Shown here: one piece after another, positions 36,448 through 47,213 of the stretch
How the letters are laid out: each line of letters begins with the position of its first letter
Numbering within the stretch: position 1 is the stretch's first letter
Assembly: GCA_022497155.1 (NCBI GenBank)
Contig: MU385714.1
Span: 248,001-312,000, forward strand
Origin: Whalleya microplaca
Taxonomy: Eukaryota; Ascomycota; Sordariomycetes; Xylariales; Xylariaceae
Reading direction: 5' to 3'
Length of the DNA: 64,000 nucleotides
The notes under the pieces: model-generated
Databases searched by the model: none
Seen by the model: only the letters and a program-made list of their open reading frames with translations
Told to the model about the DNA's origin: nothing
Position numbers and translations under genes: made by a program

Positions 36448-37682
36448 ATGGCCTCGACGCAGCACCTCCTGCTCTCGCCCGCCGAGCTGGCCTACCTGCA
36501 CAGCGCGCTGAGCCAGGCGCCACCGATCCGGCCGGACGGGCGCACAGCGACGCAGTTCCGCCCGCTGACGGCCGAGACGGGGATCCTGCCGGGCACGAAC
36601 GGCAGCGCGCGCGTGTGCTTCTCGGACGGCACCGAGGCCATCGTCGGCGCCAAGGCCGAGGTCGAGCGCACGCGCGTCTCGCCCCTGGACTTCTACGAGA
36701 GGGAGGAGCGCGAGCGGAAGAGGCAGGAGGCGTTTTTGAGCCTCGGCGCTGGGAAGGGAGGAGACGATGAGGAGGAGGAAGAAGAGGAGGTTATGGGGCA
36801 GAACGAATGGGTCGAGGTCACGGTCGAGATCCCGGGACATAGAGATGACGATAGTAGTACGGTGTTCCTGGCTACGATGCTCAGCGAGGCGCTTCTGGCG
36901 GATGGGGAGTTCACCAAGAAATTGTGGATTAACCGGCGGTTTCACTGGAAGTTGTATCTAGATGTGAGTATCTACGTTTTCGCATTGGATGACTGTCTAG
37001 GTCTAGGACTGAAGCTAATTCACAACATTGCTAGATCATACTCATTTCGCCACCGCTCTCCTATCCGCTCCCGCTCCTCAGCGTAACGACACACCTTGCG
37101 CTCCTCGCTACCCGCCTACCCAGATTAAAATCCGAAGCGGACGAAGACCCCATGTTTGATGACGATTGGGCTGCCTCAACGTTCCTCTATCCGCAGCGAA
37201 GTAATTCATCGATACCTAGCTCAAGGCCGCCGGTTACTCTGTTAGTCATGGCGGTGGGCGACAACATCATTTTCGACCCATCAAAAGAGGAACTAGCTGT
37301 AGCAGACTCTGCGCTTGCAGTATCAGTTGGTGAAGCGAGCCAATCGGCGGAAGATCCTGAGGGCGCAATGGATGTGGACGGAGAGGCAAGGACGTCTAGG
37401 AATCTACGACTACTATCTGTACGAACAGTAGATCCGCCGTCGAGGTTAACGGCACCTGGCATACCGAATTCCGAGAATGCTGTAGCGTGGGGACAGGGAG
37501 GTTCTGCGTCAAAAGATCCAGGAGCAAGGACAACCGAGACAGATACTGTAGAGGGCGTATGGAAGGCACCGAGAGGGGGTGCGAAGATCGCTGTCCTGAG
37601 CATCATAGTTCAGAAGGTGTTAGAGAAGGGAGGTGTTGCAGACGAAGTTCTGGAGGGTTTACAGGGTGTTGAGTTGGGATAG
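36448..37682 (+). CDS. RRP42: Exosome complex component Rrp42 (RNase PH-like)
   Basis: Two exons (36448..36963, 37035..37682) around a 71-nt intron give 387 residues. Rrp42 is one of six RNase PH-fold subunits that form the catalytically inert ring of the RNA exosome in nucleus and cytoplasm. Visible features are RPDGRTATQFRPL near residue 28, NGSARVCFSDGTEAIVGAKAEV, the NRRFHWKLYLD segment at the joint, IILISPPLSYPLPLLSVTTH after it, and VTLLVMAVGDNIIFDPSKEE. An acidic insert (EEEEEEE) follows residue 105, and a longer low-complexity insert around residue 300 makes the protein larger than the usual ~270-300 residues. Exon 1 is very GC-rich and yields a long antisense shadow frame. The gene is convergent with the next gene, only 114 bp apart. 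Confidence 0.9.
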
Positions 37683-37796
37683 ATTCATGTCACGATGCCA
37701 AAATATAGTGTCAAGGACGTCTTACCCCAGATCGATGACTCGTATATACAAGCAGTGCCAGCGACAACTGCTGATTGGGGACTGCCTCACCAAATT

Positions 37797-39095
37797 CTAA
37801 AAAATACCCAGGAACTTCTTTCGCTTCCCATCTGGGCTGGATTCCTCAGCTGGATCAGGATGAGGTTCCGAGGGTTCGGCACTTGTGACGGGCTCGACGG
37901 CCTCCTCTTCAGGAGCGCTTGTCCAAAAGCCTCGAGGAGGCTCTATGCCGTGGGCTTTGCGATACTCCTTCCGCTTAGCCACATCATCGACCTTTCTCCT
38001 GCGCTTCTCGGCCGTCTCAGCAGAGATATGCTCTTCATGCATTTTCAAAACATCGATACAGACGCCAATATATTGGAACGGATGACGATAAAACTCCGAG
38101 GTGGGCGGGATCAGGTCTGCGTAAGGTGATGTTTCGTTGAATCTACTCGCGAATGTGTATATGGTTAGGGAAGTTAGCGTGCCCTGAAAATGTGTCAGTA
38201 ACAAGGAACCCGGCACTAGTATATATATAAGCCCTACCAGAGTAATGAACATATGGATGCCCCGATTATTGATGAACCAATGCGACCAGGTATTCTCTGG
38301 TGGAGGGAGACCCGGATATGAATGCGTACGCTGGGCTTTCACCTCCTCGGTTGTCATTGGCCCTCCATAATGCTTTGGGAGTGATCTTGGTAGCCTCGCT
38401 CCGTGAGATGGAGGGTTGAATCTTTCAGGTTTCTCAAGCACAATGGGCTTTGAAGGGTCAACTGGTTCAGGCGCTGCAGCAGGCTTGGGCGCCGGTGTTG
38501 GAGTCCCAGGCGCGGGTTTGGCGTCCAGTACTGGTCTAGGCGCTGAGGCTGGTGCCGCCGGCGTGGGTGCCTCTGGCTTCGGAGCGGCTGTCGGCTTGAC
38601 CGTAGCTGGCGATGCCCATGATTTGGAGGGTGCCGCTGGCGTGGGTGACGCTGGTTTCGGGACTGCTGTCGACTTGGCCGTAGCTGGAGATCCCCAGGAT
38701 TTAGTGGGTGCCGCTGGTTTTGGAGCTGCTGCCGGCTTGACCGTAGCTGGTGATGCCCAGGATTTAGTGGGTGTCGCTCTGGTTGCCGCTGGTTTTGATG
38801 TCGAAGCTTTCGCGATTGGTTTCGTCGGCGCAGAAGCTTGGGCGGCCTTCGCTGCAGGTGACTTGGTAGAAGCTGTCTTCGGCGCTGCGACCTTTGTAGC
38901 CGCACTCTTCGAGGAGGCCGTCTTTGTCGTCGTGGGTTTCGAGGCGGTCGTCTTGGACGCGTAGCGCACTAGCACTTGTCCAATATCTGCGTTGAACGGC
39001 CTCCTAAAGGATGCGGCACGAACGGTGGTCCGCCATAAGGGGCCATGTTGAGGCAGTAAGTACCCCGGAATATACGTCGCCTTCGAGGCCATCAT
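37797..39095 (-). CDS. Mitochondrial Ala/Pro/Lys-rich membrane protein, function unknown
   Basis: Exon 1 is 39095..38238 and exon 2 is 38183..37797, with a 54-nt intron between, giving 414 residues. The N-terminus is a plausible mitochondrial presequence (basic, LLPQHGPLWRTTVRAASF...VRYASK). Then comes a ~160-residue Ala/Pro/Lys/Thr-rich linker with imperfect repeats of TKSWASPATVKPAAAPKP. The conserved part is near the C-terminus: PPENTWSHWFINNRGIHMF, a membrane segment (HMFITLGTLTSLTIYTFA), SPYADLIPPTSEFYRHPFQY and a charged helix (HISAETAEKRRRKVDDVAKR). I do not recognise a named family. Because the 54-nt intron is in frame and stop-free, retention would insert 18 hydrophobic residues. The gene shares a divergent promoter with cytochrome c. 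Confidence 0.82.
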   Translation of the reverse strand: MMASKATYIPGYLLPQHGPLWRTTVRAASFRRPFNADIGQVLVRYASKTTASKPTTTKTASSKSAATKVAAPKTASTKSPAAKAAQASAPTKPIAKASTSKPAATRATPTKSWASPATVKPAAAPKPAAPTKSWGSPATAKSTAVPKPASPTPAAPSKSWASPATVKPTAAPKPEAPTPAAPASAPRPVLDAKPAPGTPTPAPKPAAAPEPVDPSKPIVLEKPERFNPPSHGARLPRSLPKHYGGPMTTEEVKAQRTHSYPGLPPPENTWSHWFINNRGIHMFITLVGLIYILVPGSLLLTHFQGTLTSLTIYTFASRFNETSPYADLIPPTSEFYRHPFQYIGVCIDVLKMHEEHISAETAEKRRRKVDDVAKRKEYRKAHGIEPPRGFWTSAPEEEAVEPVTSAEPSEPHPDPAEESSPDGKRKKFLGIF

Positions 39096-39851
39096 GAACT
39101 CGAGAATCGATGGACTTCAGTCAAATCAAATCAAATCGATATTTTAGATATCAATTGGTCTATGGAGGGGTTGGCATACTCCAGACATTGCGGTGGGTAT
39201 GCACGAATAGTTATGTGATCGAAGCCTGCACAATGCATAAACGTCGATAGTATCTCTCATCTTACGCGAGCTGTAGCGTCGCATACTCAAAATTCGCTTG
39301 TCCAAATGTAGATCTGCCAAGAGGCGGCGGTGGCCGTTGGATTTTTCTGGAAATTGACTCGCGTAAGGTGAGAGGTACATGTACCTTCGTACCTCAACTA
39401 CACCTGGGCATCAAATACCGGTACATAGGTACATTAGGTAGTTGGGTGGACACGTGCATTTGGCATCACGCTTCCCGAAATTTTTCGCAAGCTTTGACGC
39501 TTTCCGAGATTCCGCCTGGCCGCCCCGTATGACTGCCTACTATCGGCTTTCCCCGGGACTGTATTACTTCTGCTGCCTTCTGATTGGCTGCCGAGGGCTC
39601 AATTACGCCACACCGTGGCTCACATTTCCCTGCTTAGCCTCAACGCATTGTGTTGAGCTCATCGCCTTTTAAAATCCAGCTTGCCTCGATTTTTTTTCTC
39701 TCCTGCCCTGAATAACCATTTCTAGATCCTAGAGCATTCTTTAGAGACGACACTTCGCGTTCCTCACTAGAACAACCTGTCCACCTAGACGCGCATTAAT
39801 TAATTCTCCTCTCTCGTCGCCTTTCGCTTTTACAGCCTCCCAAACGACAAA
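39096..39851. promoter_or_regulatory. Bidirectional promoter of two mitochondrial genes
   Basis: About 750 bp separate the divergent starts of the mitochondrial Ala/Pro-rich protein and cytochrome c. A CACGTG E-box is at 39451..39456 and an inverted CCAAT box (ATTGG) at 39583..39587. A pyrimidine-rich run (TTTTTTTTCTCTCCTG) lies near 39691-39706, about 150 bp before the cytochrome c start, as is common in strong fungal promoters. CCAAT-binding complexes regulate respiratory genes in fungi; binding here is inferred. Confidence 0.5.
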
Positions 39852-40723
<872 letters not shown>

Positions 40724-42763
40724 ACAAACCGCAAAGCGTGACGTGTAACGATAGTATTTACTGCATAGACGACGGATCGACCAATTGTGTACTTATAGAA
40801 TAGACTATGGTGGCGCCGTTCGGTGCAGGCATATATCCATCTCCTCTTTTTCAGCATGCACTTGGCTGGGTTGCTGGAGTTCAAGCTTCTTCTGGGGGGC
40901 CAGAGGGAGCTCGGATTGGATGTGGCATGCTACCAGTAATTTGACATTTATGCAAAATCTGAAATACTTCCAACTTCTATGTGTGTAACGGGCTTGCGTC
41001 CCGAGTGTGACTAAGCGCCACCACTAGCCTGATCCCCTGACTAAGTCCTGCAGTACGTGACGAATTTACCTGACTTGGACACCGCTATTGTTCAGCCACG
41101 TCTCATATTTCTAGTCGAGGACTTGACTACGTAGGTATCCAGACAGATACATGCAGGAAAGTGCTTTGTCGTGAACACTCAGCAAACAAACTCAACTGTA
41201 TGGGGATCGGAAGATAAGGGGTCGCTACTGTAAATCTCAAAACGATGTAGATGCCCCTTTTTCACATGATTCAAGTCTGGAAGCTAGTAGGTAGAAGTGC
41301 TTACTTATTCATGAAGTCTAATAGGTAGAAAGGGCTTGCCTACGGACTGACTAGTTTCTTCAAGTTGATTCTTGCACTGTGTCCTATCTCAAGAATGGAT
41401 ATGCTAGCGTAGCACTTAAAACAAAAAAATGATGGCATGAGCGTTGTTTGCATCCAAGGGACCCACAGCTGAAAAGCTTCGCGCAAATTCCATTCCGGAA
41501 GGCACTGTGCAAACATCTGGCAGGGCAACCGCACGTTTACTGCCAGCCCCCACCGCCCCAGGGAATTGTGCTTAAATACCGGCCCTCCCTCCCAGATTCT
41601 CAACTTTCTCTTCTTCTTTTCTTCTTCATACTTACCTTGGGAGAAGAGCCCTGGCTCAAGAATCAGAGCTCTTAAGGGGGGAGACCTGCATTGCACAGCG
41701 CGGAGTCGACCCTCTTCTATTATCCTTCGTGGATCGTAGTTCCCGCAATTTTTGCTGTCACCATTTTCGTTATGATCGATGCCTTTGTGCATCGCCATGA
41801 GGAAGATGAGCATTTGCTGAGCCTGTCAGTATCAAACCCGCGATATATTCTACGCGTGCTGTGCTCTAGATATTCGGAACATACACCAATCGCAACTCCC
41901 ACCAATCCAGTATGTTGTCTGCTAGTGTGCCTATCACCAATACCGAAGCATCGTCATATCACATCATGGCCTTGATTTGGAAGCTCGTGCGCTTGTCAAG
42001 CTTAGGTGCCTATTGTTAGCCGGCTCCCGTAATGTCGGATCGATACGCAGCACTCTGTCCTACCCTGAGGCTACTCCCAGCTCAACGCCTGAGCTCCAGA
42101 TGGTAGACATATTGTATCTAGAGACAGCCCTGGAGAACTTCAAGCCTTTCGCAACGCCTGCTGTCGCCGGCGGCAGAAGGAGCTATCTAGGAATCGCAAC
42201 CAGATATGCTCATACGCTGTAGGAAGGTCCATTGCTCATTTGCTTGTCCAAAATATACTTCAGAGACTGATCATTTTCTACCTTAAGGTTCCATTCTGGA
42301 GTTTACTCCATCGTGATGACCCTGGGCTTCCCTTCCTATCCTTTGCCCTTCGCCACAAAACCAAGAACACGTTCAAATTTTCGTACCCGTTAGCCCATCG
42401 CCTGTAGATTAGATATGTAAATAGCCTCGTCTGAAGCTAAGTCAACACGTATATGCCGTTCATGCTAGCAAAAGTAGTAGTTGAGCGCCCCAAGACGCAA
42501 TATCCATGCTACGAACACCTAGAATCATTAGAAATACAGTCCCTCGGCGGCGAGGATGAGCTCAAGAACGTGTCAGCTCTGCCTAGATTGGCCAACCTAG
42601 TAGTTGGAGAATCAACCTGCATATGAAGAATATACAGCACTATAGCGTAGACTGACAATGACTACAATCACTGTGGGCACAAACTATAAAAAAAACGTTC
42701 TTGGTGAAAAATACATAGGTATATATATACGCTCTATACATTCTATATCATAAATCTCTGCCG
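40724..42763. other. Gene-less region between cytochrome c and RIX7
   Basis: 2 kb between two 3' ends. Several frames of 75-157 codons overlap each other on both strands; none shows a known domain. A 57-codon frame at 42453..42626 has a leucine-rich look (LESLEIQSLGG, LPRLANLVVG) and may be a remnant of an F-box/LRR-type gene, but this is weak. Confidence 0.4.
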
Positions 42764-45055
42764 TTACTCCCAGCCCGTCTCCTTGAGTATTCTAAATTTC
42801 CTCGAGTGGCTCGACGACACGCTGGGCTTGACCTTATTCAGCGCCGTCTGCCAGTCCTCCGGCAGCAGCACATCGGGGCCGCCCACGTCGGCACGCTCGA
42901 TGGCGGCCTGGCCCGCCGCCAGGTGCAGGTTATCGAGGTCGGCGCCGCTGAACCCTTCACACCGCGGGTCGCGCGCCGCGGCCTCGAGGACGGCCCAGTC
43001 GGCGTAGCCCGGCAGCAGGCGGCGGAGGCGGGTGGTCAGGATGTCGACGCGCCCGTCGGCGTCGGGCAGGTCGACGAAGATGTTGGTTCCCAGCCGCCCG
43101 GGGCGCATGATCGCGGGGTCGATCATGTCGGGCCGGTTCGTCGCGCCGACCACGTACACGCCCAGCCGGCTGCCGATGCCGTCCATCTCCGTCAGCAGCT
43201 GGTTGACGACGCGCGCGCTGGCGTCGGGCACGTTGCCGTCGCGGCGGGGCACCAGCGCGTCCAGCTCGTCGAAGAACAGTATGCACGGCGCCGACGCGCG
43301 TGCGCGGCTGAAGACCTGGCGCACCGAGCGCTCGGATTCGCCCACGTACTTGTTCAGCAGCTCGGGGCCTTTGACGGAGATGAAGTTGGCCTTCGACTCG
43401 TTCGCCACGGCTTTTGCGAGGAGTGTCTTGCCGCAGCCGGGAGGGCCCCAGAGGAGCACGCCTGAGGGGGCGGCCAGTCCCTTGTTGGCGAATCGGCGGG
43501 GGTCCTGGATGGGCTTCACGATCGATAGCATGAGTTGCTTCCGCACGTCCTTTAGCGCGCCGATGTGTGACCAGGTGGTGTCAGGTATCGTAGTGAAGCC
43601 TTCTCGCTTCGCAGATGGCTGGACTTTTCCGATGGCTCCCATTAGGTGATCCATCGTCAGCAGAAATTTGTCTTTCGACATACCCTCCTTTTTCCTCGGG
43701 TTCATCAGTGCAAGGTGTAGTGTGAGACCTGGTGGTATTCCAGGCTCACCGTCGACTTCCATGGCCACGGGGCCTTGCTCAACAAGGTCGGACATGGTTG
43801 CTCTAGCCATTTCGTTCTTAGCGACGGAAACGACATCTTTCAGATCGGCACCAACGAAACCAGGGGTTCTTTTCGCTAAAAGGTCGTAGTCTATGTCGTC
43901 GGCAACTCGGGTTTTCTGAAGGATCTTTCGTAATATGGCCTCGCGGGCGGTTACGTTCGGCATTCCGACGCTGATCTCTCGATTAAACCGGCCTGCTCTT
44001 CGGAGAGCTGGATCGATGCTGTCTGGTCGATTTGTCGCAGCTAATGTCACCACCAACTTGCCCCCCATCTTTTCTGGCCGTAAGTCGTCCATACAGGTCA
44101 ACATCTGTGCCACTATTCGCTTCTCCATTTCTCTCTGTGCATTCTCTCGCTTGCCCATGATAGCGTCGATCTCGTCGATGAAAATCAAACATGGCGCAAG
44201 CGACTTGGCTTCATCGTAGAGCTCCCTTATCTTCTTCTCTGACTCGCCGGACATGCCCGCGATGAGCGAGGGTGCTGAGACGGGTATGTAGGCAACGCCA
44301 AGGGAGGCAGCGTAGGCATTCGCGAGCATAGTCTTTCCGCATCCTGAGGGGCCATGTAATAACACTCCTCGAGTAGGCTCTAAGTCGTTTTCAAGACATA
44401 TTTCTGGAAATTGCATGGGGAATGTGACAGATTCAGCGAGGACCATAATTGCCTCGTCCATGCCGCCTAGGTCGTGCAGAGATACATCAGTAGGTGCACT
44501 GCGGTCCTCCTTGGGCCGTTCCGTCCTTCGCCTCTTCACCTTGGCCTCTCCATTGGTTTGCTCCTCGACAGTTGCGGCAGTAGTAGGCGTGTCAACTCCG
44601 GAAACGTTATTGCTGTTGTCAGCAAATTCAACGGACACTGCACGCGATCTCTTGGGAACATTCCAAGATTTCGTGATGTGCTTGTTCATGACGAAGTAGT
44701 CGCGCTCCTACTTATGTTAGCCCCTGATGCTGCTATGAGATGTAATCCTACTTAGTGGATGAGATACCTTAGGTTTTGGTGATTCTATGGGTGCTTGATC
44801 TATGGCGGCCTCCTCGTCGTCTTCTATTCGCTCCTCTGCTCGCAAGCGGAGGACGCGCTCTATCGACTCCTCGAGTGGTCGTTTCTTTTGTCGTGCAAGA
44901 CTAGAGTTGGATCGTTTGATACTGTCGTAAATACCAGCAACGGTAAATTTGGCTTTCTTTAGATGTTTGCCACCGTCTCGCTCCTGCTCATCCTCAAACT
45001 TCCGAACAATTTGGTAGACATCACGGTCTAAGCCATGGAGCACTTTAGAAGACAT
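42764..45055 (-). CDS. RIX7: Rix7 / NVL-type AAA ATPase, 60S ribosome biogenesis
   Basis: Exon 1 (45055..44768) and exon 2 (44707..42764), separated by a 60-nt intron, give 743 residues. Rix7 is a nuclear double-ring AAA ATPase that strips assembly factors from pre-60S particles. The N-terminal domain (SSKVLHGLDRDVYQIVRKFE...FTVAGIYDSIKRSNSSL) is the winged-helix region typical of NVL/Rix7. A basic KRRRTERPK segment could act as a nuclear signal. D1 carries Walker A GPSGCGKT at about 215-222, Walker B LIFIDEIDAI and the AGRF arginine-finger region. D2 carries GPPGCGKT, CILFFDELDAL and RPGRLGTNIFVDLP. The ATG at 44689 lies inside exon 2 and would lose the N-terminal domain. The D2-coding part is unusually GC-rich and gives long antisense frames. 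Confidence 0.94.
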
Positions 45056-45695
45056 GATTTTTTTTGACCATAAAGTCACCATGGAGGGGGAGTTAATTAT
45101 ATATAAATTATTCGTCAACCGCTCGGGGTGATTTATCAAAACTTTCTGTTCATAAGTAAAGTGGGGCACCACCACAATATGTTTGTAACTAGACAATATA
45201 GTACAGTTTAGAACACAAGTATCAGCTTAAAACAACTAACTAATGAAATATAGTAAGAAGTCGCTGGGTGTTTATCTCCTAGTTTACCTGGATAGAACAT
45301 GTGGAAAGACAAAGTTAGAACTTTATCATTAAACTCTGATTAGGTGGGAAAGCAAGGCTTGAGCACGCCAAGACCACATGTCTGCACGGAATTCGAATTG
45401 GCCTTTCGGCTGGCACAGCGCCGCTTCAGTGCGCGTCATAGCGTCCCCCTGAACCCTGCAATCGATAAGCCAACCTGCCAAACACGCCCACTGCGCCGAC
45501 GACGTATCCCACTCTTCCCTTCCTGAGGCCCACTGGGAAACTCTCTCTCACGCGAGCAGCTTACAACGGACGTAATAGATGGCATCGTAGTGTAGGTGAC
45601 GTCTGGATATATATTTTCACATCTCGGGGATAGACCCATCAGACCATGTGCCCGTTGGCTTCAACACCAGATTCCAGGGCAGCAGCACGGCGAAC
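45056..45695. other. Divergent intergenic region (RIX7 / VPS20)
   Basis: 640 bp between divergent genes, presumably both promoters; nothing else recognised. Confidence 0.4.
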
Positions 45696-46598
45696 ATGGG
45701 CAACACCTCGAGCAGAGTGACCGCCCAGGACAAGTACGTGTCTTGAGTTCTTTTCTTCACCCCTTTCCCTTCGCAGTAGATCATGCAAGAAGCAGCCATC
45801 TATCCATCCCCAACGAACGAACGAACGAGCGAACAAATAAAGCGAGCATCTACCCATCCATCCATCAATCTATCAATCAACCAATAGCTGACAATCCACC
45901 GCGCACCCCCCAAACAGAGCAATACTCGACCTCAAGCTCCAACGCGACAAGCTGCACCAGTACCAGCGGCGCATCACCGTATTAACGGACAAGGAGACGG
46001 CGATCGCGCGGCAGATGCTGGCGGCGGGCGACAAGAAGCGCGCGCTGCTGGCGCTGCGGCGCAAGAAGTACCAGGAGTCGCTGCTCGAGAAGACCGACCT
46101 GCAGCTGGCCCAGCTCGAGCAGCTGACCCGCAACGTCGAGTTCGCCCTCATCCAGAAGGACGTCGTCTTCGGCCTCCAGCAGGGCACCGCCGTCCTCCGC
46201 GAGATCCACGCCGAGATGGGCGGCATCGAGCACGTCGAGAAGCTCATGGGCGAGACCGCCGACGCCATCGCCTATCAGAGGGTGCGTCTACCTTACATTG
46301 CATTCTTCTCCCATTCGACAGTGGCCTGCTTCTCAGACGCTGTATCTCGTGACGTTATGCTAATATCTATCCTATCTCGCAGGAGGTAAGCGACATGCTG
46401 GGCGGAAGGATAACAAACCAGGACGAAGACGAGGTGGAAGATGAACTAGCCGCCCTCGAGGCGGAAGTAAACGGCCCGTCGACACTGCCAGACGTGCCGG
46501 TCACGAAACTACCCAAAACCCATGCCCAGCAGGAGGAGTATCTACCAGTAGCATCGAGGGAACGAGAAACGGAGCGGAGAGCCATGCTTGCTTCATAG
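45696..46598 (+). CDS. VPS20: ESCRT-III subunit Vps20 (CHMP6)
   Basis: Three exons (45696..45733, 45918..46281, 46383..46598) with introns of 184 and 101 nt encode 205 residues. Vps20 links ESCRT-II to Snf7 polymerisation on endosomes. The first exon, only 38 nt, encodes MGNTSSRVTAQDK, whose MGxxxS start is an N-myristoylation signal, as known for Vps20. The Snf7-domain core follows: LKLQRDKLHQYQRRI, MLAAGDKKRALLALRRKKYQ, LLEKTDLQLAQLEQL, then GTAVLREIHAEMGGIEHVEK. The acidic C-terminal helix (EDEVEDELAALEAEV) is the autoinhibitory region. A MIM-like end follows (PKTHAQQEEYLPVAS). The first intron contains AACG and CATC simple repeats. Confidence 0.94.
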
Positions 46599-47213
46599 TA
46601 TCTATTATACGAACACACACGAGGATAATATGGGATAACATTGGTATAGAGTAAATGCGGGGCATTGGAGCAATTACCATATTATAGTCATAATGATTTA
46701 GAATATTCCGTTTCGAAATGACTTCTTAAGAAACTCATGTTGTCTCTTGGTTGTGAGGCTCTCTTAGGCCATAATTGATTATAGTGCTTCCTAAGCTAGT
46801 ATATACAATTACTTATAGACAGGAAACAGCGTATACTAAACAACAGGTGTGGTGTGTAGCCCGTACATGGCTAATGCTGACGACAATGGGTTCTCAAAAA
46901 ACCCCAATTTGCTGCGACTTCTTCGCAGCTCGTCTCAAACGATTACATGCAGGGTATGTCTTGATGCAATGCCATAACGCCGATCCATGCAATGAATTTT
47001 TTTTGGAAAGTCCCGACAATGCCGAACGATGGGGTATCTCAGATGCTATTTTTCTTGAATCCACTTCAACGCCATTCCTATGCTTCTTCTTTCCTGCAGC
47101 TCAGCCGCTCCATGACTCGGTCATGATTTCTATGCTGCATGCAGAGGTCCATTGAAACCTCAGCAATGCCATAATATGATGGATTCTCCGCAGAGTCTCT
47201 GAGACGCCTAAGA
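46599..47213. other. Convergent intergenic region (VPS20 / DUF2293)
   Basis: About 600 bp between two 3' ends. The 126-codon frame at 46775-47155 has no recognisable content. Confidence 0.4.

Noticed and set aside
36088..36945. 285-codon minus-strand frame over RRP42 exon 1
   Set aside because: Antisense to the conserved Rrp42 sequence; composition is the shadow of GC-rich codons.
38416..38964. 182-codon Gly/Ala/Val-rich plus-strand frame
   Set aside because: Antisense of the Ala/Pro repeat region of the mitochondrial protein.
41340..41813. 157-codon minus-strand frame and overlapping plus-strand frames near 41690-42222
   Set aside because: No domain. One plus-strand frame has a hydrophobic stretch, but splice sites that would make a gene could not be found.
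42453..42626. Leucine-rich 57-codon frame
   Set aside because: Possible F-box/LRR remnant, but too short and without supporting exons.
42806..43465. 219-codon plus-strand frame opposite RIX7
   Set aside because: Antisense to the conserved D2 AAA domain.
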